From the NCBI RefSeq assembly GCF_900142385.1, contig NZ_FRAQ01000002.1, positions 310,001 to 374,000 on the forward strand: a stretch of DNA of 64,000 nucleotides, written 5' to 3'. Under the pieces are notes generated by a model, which was given only the letters and a program-made list of their open reading frames with translations, did not search any database and was not told the DNA's origin. The position numbers and the translations under genes were made by a program. Shown one piece after another: positions 11,973 to 21,230 of the stretch; position 1 is the first letter of the stretch; the number at the start of each line of letters is the position of its first letter. Source of the stretch: Marinobacter antarcticus. GTDB taxonomy: Bacteria > Pseudomonadota > Gammaproteobacteria > Pseudomonadales > Oleiphilaceae.

Positions 11973-12800
11973 ATGAAAGCGGAAATTACCCCACAGGAAT
12001 ATGAAGCCTTCAAATCGTTCCTGCAGGATGCGTGTGGTATTTTGTTGGGAGACAACAAACAATACCTTGTGAAAAGCCGGTTACGGCGGGTTCTGGAAGA
12101 GAATGGGCTGAATTCTCTTGGGGCGTTACTTGAACGCCTGAAAAGGCCGGGGCGGGCCAGCCTCAAGGAGGTGGTAATAGATGCTATGACCACCAACGAA
12201 ACTCTCTGGTTCCGGGACAATCATCCGTTCCGTATTCTGCAGGAAAAGCTGCTTCCGGAATTTGCGGCGCGCTCCTCTCTCGCGCCCTTACGAGTCTGGT
12301 CGGCTGCATGCTCTACAGGGCAGGAGCCGTACTCGGCAGGTATGATCGTCGATGAGTTCAGGCGCCAGAAGCCCGGGAAACTCCGTGATGTAAAAATTAC
12401 AGCGACGGATATATCGAAAAGCGTACTCGAGGTGGCGCGCCGCGGTGAATACGAGATGATCGCCATTGGCCGTGGGCTGTCGCCGGAACGCCAGAAACAG
12501 TTCTTCACACCTTCTGCAAATGGTGGCTGGCAGATCCGGCCACAGATCAAAAGCATGGTTGAGTTCAAGGAGCTAAACCTGCTCGAGCGCTACATGCTGG
12601 GCAAGTTTGATATAGTGATGTGCCGGAATGTGCTGATCTACTTCTCCGCAGACCTGAAGAAAGACATCCTGACCCGCATTCATGCCACGCTGAATCCCGG
12701 TGGCTATCTGATACTGGGTGCTTCGGAATCCCTTAACGGCCTACCGGATCTTTACGAGATGGTGCAGTGCCAGCCTGGAATCATCTACAGGAAGAAATGA
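11973..12800 (+). CDS. cheR: Chemotaxis receptor methyltransferase CheR
   Basis: CheR adds methyl groups from SAM to glutamates of chemoreceptors. It has 275 residues, with an N-terminal helical domain (about 1-75) that includes the basic helix, then the catalytic domain with TTNETLWFRD, SAM motif VWSAACSTGQEPYS, ATDIS, and FDIVMCRNVLIYF. There is no C-terminal VNxxE receptor pentapeptide issue because this is the enzyme, not a receptor. It lies 40 bases after cheV. Confidence 0.96.
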   Translation: MKAEITPQEYEAFKSFLQDACGILLGDNKQYLVKSRLRRVLEENGLNSLGALLERLKRPGRASLKEVVIDAMTTNETLWFRDNHPFRILQEKLLPEFAARSSLAPLRVWSAACSTGQEPYSAGMIVDEFRRQKPGKLRDVKITATDISKSVLEVARRGEYEMIAIGRGLSPERQKQFFTPSANGGWQIRPQIKSMVEFKELNLLERYMLGKFDIVMCRNVLIYFSADLKKDILTRIHATLNPGGYLILGASESLNGLPDLYEMVQCQPGIIYRKK

Positions 12801-12803
12801 GTA

Positions 12804-13991
12804 ATGCCCTTTAACGTATGGGTTCTGGTGGCGGCACAGGCGCTGGCTATGTGTACAGCACCTTTCATCGTGTTCATCGGAAGCATTCAAGGGCGTATGC
12901 TCGCGCCGGCCCCGGAGTACGCGACGCTGCCCGTGGGGTTGGTTGTAGTCGGCACTGTTCTGGCCATCAAACCTGCTACCTGGTTAATGCAGAGGCTTGG
13001 TCGCAAGCGGGTGATGCTGCTGGGTGCGTCCATGGGCATGCTGGCAGGTACTCTTGGTGCCCTGGCTTCGTGGCTCGGCCTGTTCCCGTTGCTTTGTCTG
13101 GCTGCTGTTTTAGGTGGCACCGGGCTGGCGGTGGTTCATCAGTATCGCTTTGCGGCCATGGAGTCAGTGCCGGATAACATGGCCGGCTCTGCCGCTGCAC
13201 GGGTATTGCTCGGCGGGCTGGTCGCTGCGTGGCTTGGGCCTGAAATCGCCACACTCGGCAGTGGTACAGAAGCAAGCTATCCGTTTCTCACAAGCTGGCT
13301 TGGCCTGGCTGGTGTTCAGTTTTCGGCATTGGTAATACTTGGCCTGGGTTACCGGGCGCAGGATGAGCGGGTAAGAGAAACTCATGCCGGTGGTGGCAGG
13401 CCGTTACGGGAAATTCTCGCTAACCCTCTGATCTGGGCGGCTATCAGTGCCGCTGCGATTGGCTATGCAGTCATGAGCTTTATCATGACCGCAACGCCAC
13501 TGAGCATGACTGAAATGGCCGGACATGATCTGGATGACGCCAAGCGGGTTATTCAGCTACACATCATGGCCATGTATCTACCATCGCTTATCAGTGGCTG
13601 GCTGACACGAGTTGTCGGCATACCTTTGATGATGGCAGCTGGTCTGCTGGCCTATCTGGGGTGTGTTGTGCTGGCCGCCAGTGGCGTCAGTTTTCACCAT
13701 TATCTGTCTGCTCTGTTGTTGCTGGGTGTTGGCTGGAACTTTCTGTTTGTGGGCGGTACCAGCTTGTTGCCCCGCGGCTACTCAGACGCCGAGCGCTTCA
13801 GAGTGCAGGGCCTCAATGATATTTTTGTGTTTGGCTCGCAAGCCACAGCCGCTCTATCGGCGGGCGTTATTCTCTCCTGGCTTGGCTGGTCAGCGCTGGT
13901 GATGTTCGCTGTGCCCTTCCTTATAATCCATGGTGTACTGATGATGCTCTGGCTAAGCCGGGGAGAGGCCAGAGTCACTGAGCCTTCATAA
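12804..13991 (+). CDS. MFS transporter, substrate unknown
   Basis: A 395-residue membrane protein with 11-12 hydrophobic segments. The MFS loop 2-3 signature is visible in weakened form as WLMQRLGRKRVMLLG (about 57-71). It follows the cheR stop by 3 bases, so it may be translationally coupled to the chemotaxis genes, and ends 12 bases before a LysR-type regulator, which may be co-transcribed. Neither neighbour shows the substrate; drug or metabolite efflux are guesses. Confidence 0.75.
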   Translation: MPFNVWVLVAAQALAMCTAPFIVFIGSIQGRMLAPAPEYATLPVGLVVVGTVLAIKPATWLMQRLGRKRVMLLGASMGMLAGTLGALASWLGLFPLLCLAAVLGGTGLAVVHQYRFAAMESVPDNMAGSAAARVLLGGLVAAWLGPEIATLGSGTEASYPFLTSWLGLAGVQFSALVILGLGYRAQDERVRETHAGGGRPLREILANPLIWAAISAAAIGYAVMSFIMTATPLSMTEMAGHDLDDAKRVIQLHIMAMYLPSLISGWLTRVVGIPLMMAAGLLAYLGCVVLAASGVSFHHYLSALLLLGVGWNFLFVGGTSLLPRGYSDAERFRVQGLNDIFVFGSQATAALSAGVILSWLGWSALVMFAVPFLIIHGVLMMLWLSRGEARVTEPS

Positions 13992-14003
13992 CCTGAGGCG
14001 TTT

Positions 14004-14927
14004 ATGGACCAGCTTAATCTGCGCCATCTATACTATTTCTGGGTGATAAGCCGTGAAGGCTCCATTGCCCGTGCCAGCGACGTTCTGGAGCTGGCGCCAC
14101 AAACCTTGAGTGGCCAGCTGGCCACGTTTGAGGCTTCCGTAGGTGGTCGCTTGTTTTTGCGGGAAAGGCGCAAGCTCATCCTTACTGACCTGGGGCGGCT
14201 GATACTTGGGTACGCTGATGATATTTTTGCGCTGACCGGAGAGTTGACGGAAACCCTGCACTCTGGCCCCGCAGATCGCCCGTTGGCGCTCTCAGCCGGT
14301 ATCTCAGCCTCCATCCATAAACTGCTCGTTTATTATCTTCTGCAGCCGGCTATGGCGATTAAGCGTCCGATTCAGCTTGAGTGCCAGACAGGCCGGACCC
14401 AGGGGCTAATTCTCAGTCTCAAGCGAAAAGAGCTGGATGTTGTTCTCACAGACCGTATGCCGGGTGTCCAGGAAGAGACCAACTTGACGGTTCATCCGAT
14501 TGCCAGTTCCAGTATCAGCCTTTTCGCAGCGCCTGCTCTGGCCCAAAGGTTAAGGCCTGGATTGCCGGGGTCACTCAATGGGGAGCCGTTTCTCGCCAAT
14601 GCTACCGATGTGCCTTACTTTGAGCGTCTGATGAACTGGTTTTCATTGAATGGGGTGCGTGTCAACCTTGTGGCACGAGTGGATGACAGCGCGTTGATCA
14701 AGGTTTTCGGACGTGAAGGTTATGGTATTTTTGCTGCGCCCACCGTCATTCAGGATGAGGTTTGCCGGCAATATGAAGTGGAACACATCCTGGCAATTGA
14801 TGACGTGACCGATGAGCTGTTCGCCATCACTCGCGGTAGCAGACTGAACCACGAGGCCGTCCGGGCCATTTGTGAGGCGCGCATCGATTTCAGGAGCGCC
14901 AGAAAAGCATCGAAAAAACCGATGTGA
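14004..14927 (+). CDS. LysR-family regulator, NhaR-like
   Basis: A 307-residue transcription factor. The N-terminal winged helix-turn-helix (about 5-63) reads LNLRHLYYFWVISREGSIARASDVLELAPQTLSGQL in separate segments, a pattern typical of the NhaR branch with its HLYYFW start. The rest is a ligand-binding domain with two lobes. NhaR in E. coli activates a sodium/proton antiporter; here no antiporter gene adjoins, so the target is unknown. It follows the MFS gene by 12 bases on the same strand. Confidence 0.82.
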   Translation: MDQLNLRHLYYFWVISREGSIARASDVLELAPQTLSGQLATFEASVGGRLFLRERRKLILTDLGRLILGYADDIFALTGELTETLHSGPADRPLALSAGISASIHKLLVYYLLQPAMAIKRPIQLECQTGRTQGLILSLKRKELDVVLTDRMPGVQEETNLTVHPIASSSISLFAAPALAQRLRPGLPGSLNGEPFLANATDVPYFERLMNWFSLNGVRVNLVARVDDSALIKVFGREGYGIFAAPTVIQDEVCRQYEVEHILAIDDVTDELFAITRGSRLNHEAVRAICEARIDFRSARKASKKPM

Positions 14928-15013
14928 ATTGATTATAGAACATTATTTTATCGAGCTTTAATTCCCGGCATTATGGAGATGTAAAAGGCAGCAACCGAAC
15001 AGGAGAAGCAGCC

Positions 15014-15364
15014 ATGAAAACTATCCATAAATTCCGTCTTGAACCGGGTAAAGAGCCGACCACCTTATCGCTCACCGAAGGTTACCGGGTAGTTCGGAGT
15101 GAGTACATTGTTCCACACAAAGCGGTTTATCTGTGGGTAGAGCAACCACTGAATGTGGGGGCCACTGCACTGAAGCGGCAGTTCCGCGTAGCCCTTTCCG
15201 GGGAGCCGGTACCCAGAACCTTTGAATATATAGACACTGCGCTGGATCAATTCGGCCCTGAGGCGTACCACGTATTCGCAGTTCCCTCAGAAGGTGAGTC
15301 TGGTGGCGTCAAACCTGAGAATGACGCTTTGATTAATCAGCCTTTAGCCTCTTCGGATTGGTGA
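15014..15364 (+). CDS. Small conserved protein (DUF7352-like)
   Basis: A 116-residue soluble protein with a good ribosome site (AGGAGAAG) before the ATG. It begins MKTIHKFRLEPGKEPTTLSL and continues with short beta-strand-like segments (YLWVEQPL, RQFRVALSG, FEYIDTALD, AYHVFAVP). This resembles small single-domain proteins of unknown function seen in phages and bacteria, often annotated DUF7352; the assignment is from memory. It stands alone, followed by a terminator. Confidence 0.65.
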   Translation: MKTIHKFRLEPGKEPTTLSLTEGYRVVRSEYIVPHKAVYLWVEQPLNVGATALKRQFRVALSGEPVPRTFEYIDTALDQFGPEAYHVFAVPSEGESGGVKPENDALINQPLASSDW

Positions 15365-15399
15365 GGCAGTTTTCGCTTCGTTATCTTCCCCTTCTTCAG

Positions 15400-15420
15400 G
15401 AGCCCTCCGGGGCTCTTTTT
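15400..15420 (+). terminator. Rho-independent terminator
   Basis: GAGCCC, loop TCCG, GGGCTC, then five T. It ends the small-protein transcript 36 bases after its stop codon. Confidence 0.85.
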
Positions 15421-15491
15421 GTTCCTTCTGTTAATCATTGCGTAGAATAAGCGGTTGAGACCTTTCCTATGTTTTGAACAGAGGGCTTTCC

Positions 15492-16037
15492 ATGGCATTT
15501 TCGAACAGTCGTCTAAAGTTGTTATTCCTGTTATCGCTTTTATCGTTAATTGTCGCCTGCACAGGGGTACCACAAGGCATAAAGCCCGTAACAGGTCTGA
15601 ATGCCGATAAATATCTGGGTAAATGGTATGAAATTGCCCGGCTGGATCATTCGTTCGAGGAAGGGCTTAGCCGAGTAGCTGCGGAGTACGAACTGCAAGA
15701 TGACGGTAGCATTAAAGTGACCAATCGTGGTTTTGATGCGGCGACCGGCGAATGGAGTGTTGCCGAGGGCAGGGCGGTGTTTGTAGAAAATGAGAGCACT
15801 GGGCACCTCAAGGTCTCGTTCTTCGGCCCGTTCTATGCCTCGTACGTTATTTTTGAGTTGGACAAGAAAAAATACCAGTACGCCTACGTTACCGGCTACG
15901 ACCGGGATTACCTTTGGTTTCTCTCACGGACGCCCGAAGTCAGTGCAGAAGCTATCGCCCGGTTCAGAGAAGTGGCTGCGGAGGCGGGCTTTGATCTGGA
16001 GGAACTTGTTGTAGTGGATCAAAGCCCTGTTGAATAG
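15492..16037 (+). CDS. blc: Outer-membrane lipocalin (Blc family)
   Basis: A bacterial lipocalin that carries lipids or fatty acids. The ATG at 15492 is preceded by GAGGG 7 bases away; a TTG at 15474 is less likely. A lipoprotein signal ends in LIVAC with Cys at residue 23. The residue after Cys is Thr, so outer-membrane sorting is expected. The lipocalin hallmark GKWYEIARLDH is near residue 42, and DKKKYQYAYVTGYDRDYLWFLSR contains the second and third conserved motifs. Length, 181 residues, is typical. It is convergent with the bicupin gene. Confidence 0.92.
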   Translation: MAFSNSRLKLLFLLSLLSLIVACTGVPQGIKPVTGLNADKYLGKWYEIARLDHSFEEGLSRVAAEYELQDDGSIKVTNRGFDAATGEWSVAEGRAVFVENESTGHLKVSFFGPFYASYVIFELDKKKYQYAYVTGYDRDYLWFLSRTPEVSAEAIARFREVAAEAGFDLEELVVVDQSPVE

Positions 16038-16044
16038 CTGTCTT

Positions 16045-16695
16045 TCAGAAGGGTAAATGGCCGGTTTTTACCCAGATAACGGTCTCTTGGTCCACAAAAG
16101 GGTGGTGCTGGCTCAAGTGCGGGCTTCTTATCCAGGAGCCCTCCGGATAACGGCCATGTTCATCACAGAACTCCCCGGAAAGCACAAAGATTTCTTCGCC
16201 ACCGAAATGCCTGTGGGGCTGAAACACCTCATTGGCTGGCCATTTAACAAGCGCTACATGTTCGTGCTCAAACTCATGAAGCGGCATCACTTCAAGACCA
16301 CCGATCCCGGGCAGCCAATCGCTGTTTCGGGTATCAACCCGCACCGTAGCCAGATCGCGCTCATTGAACTGATGCAATTTTACCAGCAGTGTACAGCCCG
16401 GTTTGCTGAACGGCGCATGGCCGCTCCCGGGTGGGTTGCGCAGATAGGTACCGGCAGGGTAGTCGCCGGTTTCATCCGAAAATACGCCGTCCAGAACCAG
16501 TATTTCTTCACCAAGAGGATGTTCGTGCCGGTTGAATGAGGCACCTGGCTCGTAGCGAACAATACTGGTAGCGTGTCCGCGCTCAGCTTCTTCCCTGGCC
16601 AGAGGTTTCCTGACGACTCCGCCTGAGGGGCTGGGAACCCACTCCTGTTCGTTGGTGCGGACGACAACCTTACGGCCAAAATCCATGTTCAGCAT
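16045..16695 (-). CDS. Two-cupin protein (ChrR-like)
   Basis: 216 residues with two tandem cupin units. The first has RHEHPLGEEILVLDGVFSDETGDYPAGTYLRNPPG in adjoining segments, with metal-binding His/His/Glu. The second has HRHFGGEEIFVLSGEFCDEHGRYPEGSWIRSP. This is the fold of ChrR's C-terminal domain and of ChrR-like cupins. ChrR is a zinc anti-sigma factor sensing singlet oxygen, but the N-terminal anti-sigma domain is absent, so it is probably a stand-alone metal enzyme or sensor. Confidence 0.8.
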   Translation of the reverse strand: MLNMDFGRKVVVRTNEQEWVPSPSGGVVRKPLAREEAERGHATSIVRYEPGASFNRHEHPLGEEILVLDGVFSDETGDYPAGTYLRNPPGSGHAPFSKPGCTLLVKLHQFNERDLATVRVDTRNSDWLPGIGGLEVMPLHEFEHEHVALVKWPANEVFQPHRHFGGEEIFVLSGEFCDEHGRYPEGSWIRSPHLSQHHPFVDQETVIWVKTGHLPF

Positions 16696-16767
16696 TGCGT
16701 GCCTCTCTGATCAAAGTCGGGGTGTTGTTTACGACGCAGAGCTACGAACAGATGAGCCGGTTTTCGG

Positions 16768-17298
16768 CTACTTGATCAGCATCTGCACGTCACGGAACGC
16801 AGGATGTTTGCAGTGTCGCATCCATTCAAAAGCCACCATTTCTGTCGTGACAATGCGTGCGCCGCTATTACTGAGCCGGTCAAGGGCAACATCCCGGTCG
16901 AATTCATTGCGGGAGCCCGTCGCATCCGCAACGACCCAAACCTTATAGCCTGCATCGAGCAGGCTCAGCGCCGTTTGCATCATGCATACATGGGTTTCGC
17001 AGCCTGCAATAACAATTTGTTGTCGGCCTTCCGGAAGGTGTTCAACCAACCCGTCAGGGCAGGCGTCGAAGTGGTATTTGGCCAGCGTATGGAGACAAAG
17101 CTCCTTCACACCCTCAACGTTCGGCCCCAGTTTTTCCGGCAGCTGCTCGGTAGCGAGAACAGGAACCTCCAGAAGCCCGGCAATCGTGGCGAGAGTGACA
17201 CACTGATTGATCACATCTCGGCCATGGATAATCGCGGGCATCAGCTTTTCCTGAACGTCGATCAACAGCAGGGTGGATTGTTCCGATTTCATGAGCAT
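16768..17298 (-). CDS. Isochorismatase-family cysteine hydrolase
   Basis: 176 residues. The start is the ATG at 17298 because GGAGG lies 7 bases upstream; the frame stays open further but without a better site. Family triad: Asp in LLIDVQEKLMP, a Lys in the LAKYHFDA region, and nucleophile Cys in IAGCETHVCMMQTA. It resembles YcaC-type hydrolases with unknown physiological substrate. No siderophore genes adjoin, so true isochorismatase activity is unlikely. Confidence 0.85.
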   Translation of the reverse strand: MLMKSEQSTLLLIDVQEKLMPAIIHGRDVINQCVTLATIAGLLEVPVLATEQLPEKLGPNVEGVKELCLHTLAKYHFDACPDGLVEHLPEGRQQIVIAGCETHVCMMQTALSLLDAGYKVWVVADATGSRNEFDRDVALDRLSNSGARIVTTEMVAFEWMRHCKHPAFRDVQMLIK

Positions 17299-17430
17299 TG
17301 ATAGCCTCCAAGCTTTGTAAACACGCTGAACAGCATATGCATACCATGGTACTCGCACGAGGGCGGCGAACACCATACAGATATTTATTGCCGTAAACCG
17401 TAAATTTTGCCGGGATTTATCCGATTGGAG

Positions 17431-17459
17431 TTGCCAATCGTCGCTAAAACCATTAAAGT
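17431..17459 (+). promoter_or_regulatory. Candidate promoter of tRNA-Ser
   Basis: TTGCCA, 17 bases, TAAAGT, ending 48 bases before the tRNA. The box match is only fair. Confidence 0.35.
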
Positions 17460-17507
17460 TTGCGCCCTCAAATGAGCGACGATATCGCTGATTTGAAACA
17501 GGTTATT

Positions 17508-17598
17508 GGAGAGGTGGCCGAGTGGCTGAAGGCGCACGCCTGGAAAGTGTGTAAACGTTAATAGCGTTTCGAGGGTTCGAATCCCTCTCTCTCCGCCA
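17508..17598 (+). tRNA. tRNA-Ser (GGA)
   Basis: A 91-base class II tRNA. The acceptor GGAGAGG pairs with TCTCTCC (one G-T pair), then G and an encoded CCA. Anticodon stem CACGC/GTGTG encloses loop CTGGAAA, giving anticodon GGA, which reads TCC and TCT. A long variable arm (about GTAAACGTTAATAGCGTTTC) and T arm GAGGGTTCGAATCCCTC are clear. Confidence 0.97.
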
Positions 17599-17605
17599 AT
17601 TTAAG

Positions 17606-17638
17606 ACCCTGACTTTCATCTCGAAAGTCAGGGTTTTT
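17606..17638 (+). terminator. Terminator after tRNA-Ser
   Basis: ACCCTGACTTTC, a short loop, GAAAGTCAGGGT, then four T: a 12-bp stem beginning 8 bases after the tRNA. Confidence 0.9.
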
Positions 17639-17735
17639 CATTTTAAGGCCCCGACTATTGCCGCTGTGGGCTTTGACGACTCCTTGGTACTTTCTTGACC
17701 CGCTACTGATGAGGTCTACTCTCCACTCCCGATTA

Positions 17736-19025
17736 TCAGACGACGCTATGAACGTGGATCAGAAACTCCGTTCCCTCGTTGTCTGATTGTGCGACCTCGA
17801 GATCCCAGCCCAGTTGCTCACAAACCAGCCGGACGATCAGCAACCCAAAGGTGGTGTTGCTGAGCTCTCCGGTCGGGGAGGTAATGGCACTGGGCGCTGC
17901 AATAGAGCTCAGGTGCTCGGTTACTTTATCAGGAAGCCCGGCCCCGAAGTCTCGCACCGAGATTCTGTTTTCAATCATTCGAATCTCAACGTCAGCACGG
18001 GTGTGGCGCAGCGCATTCTGCAACAGGTTGCGCATTAACATACGTACCAGAGCGGGATGGGTTTTGACTCTCAGCCCGGGGCTGTCGTTGTAGACCTTGA
18101 TCCGGCCTGCATGGACCGGGTGTCCATGTTCCAGGTCATCAATTGTGTTCTGGACGACCTCTTGCAGCACAATGGTTCTGGCATCGCCTCTGGATGCTTC
18201 ACTGCGGGCAAGTTCAAGCAGGACTTCTGTATCGTCGCTCATGGTTTGCATGGCCCGACGGATGCGGGCGAGGGTTTTCTGATCCGCCGCCGACAAGCTT
18301 TGGCGTTGTTCCAGTACGTTCAGGGCGCCACTCATCACGGCCAGAGGTGTGCGAAGTTCATGGCTGGCCAACTTCACAAACGATTTTTCCCGCTCGATAT
18401 GGTGTTCAAGCGCGGATAGAAACCGGTTAAACGCCTCGGCGATATCGCAAAACTCATGATCACGGTAGTCCGTGGCGATTTTCTGCATCGATGATCCGGG
18501 GACCGTGCTCTGGACTTCATGAGTTAGTTTCTTGAAAGGACGGACCAGGTGCCGTGCTCCTGCTCGGGCAACAAAAAAGCCGATTAGTAGCATCAAGCCG
18601 GCCACACCAACCAGGGCAAGCATAACCAAGGACTCACGATTTTCCATGATGGTAATATCCTGGGCCAGGAAGAGCTTGCCATAAGGTGCTTTCAGCTGTT
18701 CGCCGTATATCAACAGTGTTGTCTTGCCCACCATGATTTCCCGGGAAAATGGCAAGGATCGACCCCGGAAATATTCCGGTAGTACAGCCTCGGCCTCGCC
18801 TTGTGGCAGGAAAACCACCTCCAGTTGCGCCGTTTTTACGGGATGAAAACTTCCGTCCCCCAGCTGCTCCGTGAAATAGTCGGCTTCAGCCTTCAGCTCC
18901 AAGGCCAGAATGGTGTCCTCAACGTCATTAACGAACAGCTCGACAATCAACATGGAAGTGGCTGTGGTCGCAGCAAGCAGGAAAAACAGAGTTCGGGCCA
19001 GGCGTTTGGTCAAAGATGACTTCAT
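17736..19025 (-). CDS. Sensor histidine kinase of the envelope operon
   Basis: 429 residues. The N-terminal membrane helix (about 10-32) and a second (about 133-156) bracket a periplasmic sensor domain of about 100 residues. The DHp domain carries H222 in ASHELRTPLAV. The catalytic ATP-binding domain has N337 in LLQNALRHT and DFGAGLP near 359. A HAMP-like stretch follows the second helix. Its start overlaps the response-regulator stop by 4 bases, so the pair is translated together. Last gene of the five-gene overlapping operon; signal unknown, but polymyxin- or cation-type stimuli are plausible from the sugar-transfer genes. Confidence 0.9.
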   Translation of the reverse strand: MKSSLTKRLARTLFFLLAATTATSMLIVELFVNDVEDTILALELKAEADYFTEQLGDGSFHPVKTAQLEVVFLPQGEAEAVLPEYFRGRSLPFSREIMVGKTTLLIYGEQLKAPYGKLFLAQDITIMENRESLVMLALVGVAGLMLLIGFFVARAGARHLVRPFKKLTHEVQSTVPGSSMQKIATDYRDHEFCDIAEAFNRFLSALEHHIEREKSFVKLASHELRTPLAVMSGALNVLEQRQSLSAADQKTLARIRRAMQTMSDDTEVLLELARSEASRGDARTIVLQEVVQNTIDDLEHGHPVHAGRIKVYNDSPGLRVKTHPALVRMLMRNLLQNALRHTRADVEIRMIENRISVRDFGAGLPDKVTEHLSSIAAPSAITSPTGELSNTTFGLLIVRLVCEQLGWDLEVAQSDNEGTEFLIHVHSVV

Positions 19026-19741
19026 GGTGTATCGGCGTTCTCTTTTGCAGGGACTTCCAAACTGTACCCCCGTCCATGGATTGTTTTTACCAGGCCGTTG
19101 CCCACGCCTGTCTGCAGAGATTTACGAAGTGTATAAATATGAGTACGGAGGCTATTGCCTTCCGTTTCACCGTGGTGGGCTCCCCATAAGGCATCAGTTA
19201 ACGCCTCATGGCTAAGAAAACTGGGATACGCCCGCACCAGCAATTCAAACAGGCGCGCTGGTGTGCCGGATAAAGCCGTTTTTAACCCGTGCAACTCCAC
19301 TTCCAGTGTGCCCGGGTCAAACAGAATATCACCGGCCGCTAAAACCGGCCGCTGCGGCGAATAGCGACGATGTAAGGCTTCAATTCGTAGTTGTAGCTCA
19401 CGCAGTTCAAATGGCTTCACGAGGTAATCATCCGCACCACAATCAAACCCTTTTTCCTTGTCGGTCAGGGAGCTTAATGCCGTCATCAGAATAACGGGGG
19501 TCTGGCATTGCAGGTCTTGACGGATGCGCCGACAAATATCATAACCATTGACACCGGGTAGCATCAGGTCGAGCACGATAACGTCATAGCTTTGCGTGGC
19601 CAGCAGGTGCAATGCGGTCAAACCGTCAGCGGCAAAGTCCAGGGTGTAGCGGTCTTCATCCAGAAACTCGAACAGGTTTTCCGCCAGGTCCATTTGGTCC
19701 TCTACAATCAATAGCCTGAGAGAAGCTTGATTAGATGTCAT
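19022..19741 (-). CDS. OmpR/PhoB-family response regulator
   Basis: 239 residues from the ATG at 19741, which lies inside the 3' end of the upstream transferase gene (11-base overlap), preceded by GGAG. The receiver domain has VEDQ, phospho-acceptor Asp58 in IVLDLMLPG and Lys109 in DDYLVKPF. The C-terminal winged-helix domain ends in TIHGRGYSLEVP. It is the cognate partner of the overlapping kinase. Similar to QseB/PmrA-type regulators; the target may be its own operon. Confidence 0.92.
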   Translation of the reverse strand: MTSNQASLRLLIVEDQMDLAENLFEFLDEDRYTLDFAADGLTALHLLATQSYDVIVLDLMLPGVNGYDICRRIRQDLQCQTPVILMTALSSLTDKEKGFDCGADDYLVKPFELRELQLRIEALHRRYSPQRPVLAAGDILFDPGTLEVELHGLKTALSGTPARLFELLVRAYPSFLSHEALTDALWGAHHGETEGNSLRTHIYTLRKSLQTGVGNGLVKTIHGRGYSLEVPAKENADTP

Positions 19742-21230
19742 TCGAGCGAACTCCGTTGGCGTCAGACATCGGCTGCTGATCGCGGAGCAACCCCCCAATG
19801 ACCAACAATTGATAGCGATTATTTTCCATAACCTTTCGAGCTGACGGGGATAGATCAGCCACTCTGTCGCTTGACCAGGTTCTGGGCACCGCGACATACA
19901 GGTGTTGAAATGCGCGGGCGCCGGGCAAGTTGATCAAACCGTTCTTGGTGACTTCCAAGGCAGTTCCGCCTGAGTAAAATCTGGCTGAAAATGGCAGATC
20001 ATCCAGATAGATCAGCGGGCTGTCATTGGCTTCCCTGATCTGTTGGTAATAGCTTACCAGTTCTTTCTCTGTCTTGAGCGGCATCCAGCCTATGGCGACC
20101 AGACCCACGAGCACGGTGAGTAAAACAGGCACAAACGCCACCAGGCCACCCCGTATAGAGGATAACCAGAAAGACTTGCATTCTGACACCCAGCGACCGA
20201 TCAGAATGGCGGTAAACGGCAACGACGGCAGTATATAAGTCCAGAGTGTATTGCCTGCGAGCGTAAAAAACAGCATCGGTGCCAGTGCGCTAAGCAGCAC
20301 AAAGCTAACGCCGGGATTCGATATTGTCTTGCTTACAATGCCGCTTCTTTTGCCCCTTAACCACGCCAGTGTCAGGCTCAAAAGCGCGACGATGCCCCAG
20401 GGGAACGAGGCCCACAACCAGAACATCCAGATCATGCCTTTGGGCTGATCATGGGCGCTGCCGTAGAGGTCTCCCGCCCACCCCGGGTCCAGAAACCGGC
20501 GAATATGCTCCCCAACGATAAAGTAATCCAGAAATCCAGGGGTCTTTAACTCAGCCAGTATGTACCAGGGACAGACCAGCAGGGCCGTCATCAGTGTTCC
20601 TCTAAACCAGGGCAGCCGTCGCAGGTTGTTGGTCGCTTCCCGCCATGAGAGGAGTAACCACAATACGATGGGAATCCCGATCAGCACCAGGGCCAACGGC
20701 CCCTTGGACAGGAGTCCGATAACCATTCCAAGAAAGAAAAGCCATCGCCAAAGGCCGCTTTCTCCCGACATTACCAAACAAAAGCTGACCAGAGTGAGCG
20801 TGGTGCCCAGCGCCAGGAAGGCGTCTGTCATCACGGCACCGGCGCTGATATAAGTGAGCGCCATGGTTGCGAAGACCAGGCAACTCCATTGAGCCACCTG
20901 AACACTCCAGAGTTGCCGCGCCAGTCGCCAGACCAGCCAGACCATGGCAAGCGTTGCCAGCCAGGACGGAAAGCGCAGCGAAAACTCCGAGACACCAAAT
21001 ATTTTGATGGCTGCCGCCTGGGCCCAGAACGACAAGGGCGGTTTACCCCAGAAAGGGACACCAGGCTCAAACCAGGGCGTAATCCAGTCACCGGTTTCGG
21101 CCATCAAGCGGGCAATTTCCGCGTAACGAGGCTCGGTGGTGTCGGCGAAGGGGAACAGCGCCATGCCGATGAATCGGCTAATCAATATCGCTGCCAATAT
21201 CAGCAGCCATACGTTAAACCGCTTTGACAT
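19731..21230 (-). CDS. ArnT-like membrane glycosyltransferase (GT39/83 family)
   Basis: 499 residues with about 11 hydrophobic segments and a large C-terminal periplasmic tail. The first loop has the hallmark ETRYAE-like element, here DTTEPRYAEIARLM, followed by WITPWFEPGVPFWGKPPLSFW. Such enzymes move a sugar from polyprenyl phosphate to an envelope acceptor such as lipid A. The upstream GtrB-like transferase probably makes the lipid-linked sugar. It overlaps gtrB by 17 bases and the response regulator by 11. The acceptor and sugar are unknown. Confidence 0.85.
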   Translation of the reverse strand: MSKRFNVWLLILAAILISRFIGMALFPFADTTEPRYAEIARLMAETGDWITPWFEPGVPFWGKPPLSFWAQAAAIKIFGVSEFSLRFPSWLATLAMVWLVWRLARQLWSVQVAQWSCLVFATMALTYISAGAVMTDAFLALGTTLTLVSFCLVMSGESGLWRWLFFLGMVIGLLSKGPLALVLIGIPIVLWLLLSWREATNNLRRLPWFRGTLMTALLVCPWYILAELKTPGFLDYFIVGEHIRRFLDPGWAGDLYGSAHDQPKGMIWMFWLWASFPWGIVALLSLTLAWLRGKRSGIVSKTISNPGVSFVLLSALAPMLFFTLAGNTLWTYILPSLPFTAILIGRWVSECKSFWLSSIRGGLVAFVPVLLTVLVGLVAIGWMPLKTEKELVSYYQQIREANDSPLIYLDDLPFSARFYSGGTALEVTKNGLINLPGARAFQHLYVAVPRTWSSDRVADLSPSARKVMENNRYQLLVIGGLLRDQQPMSDANGVRSNDI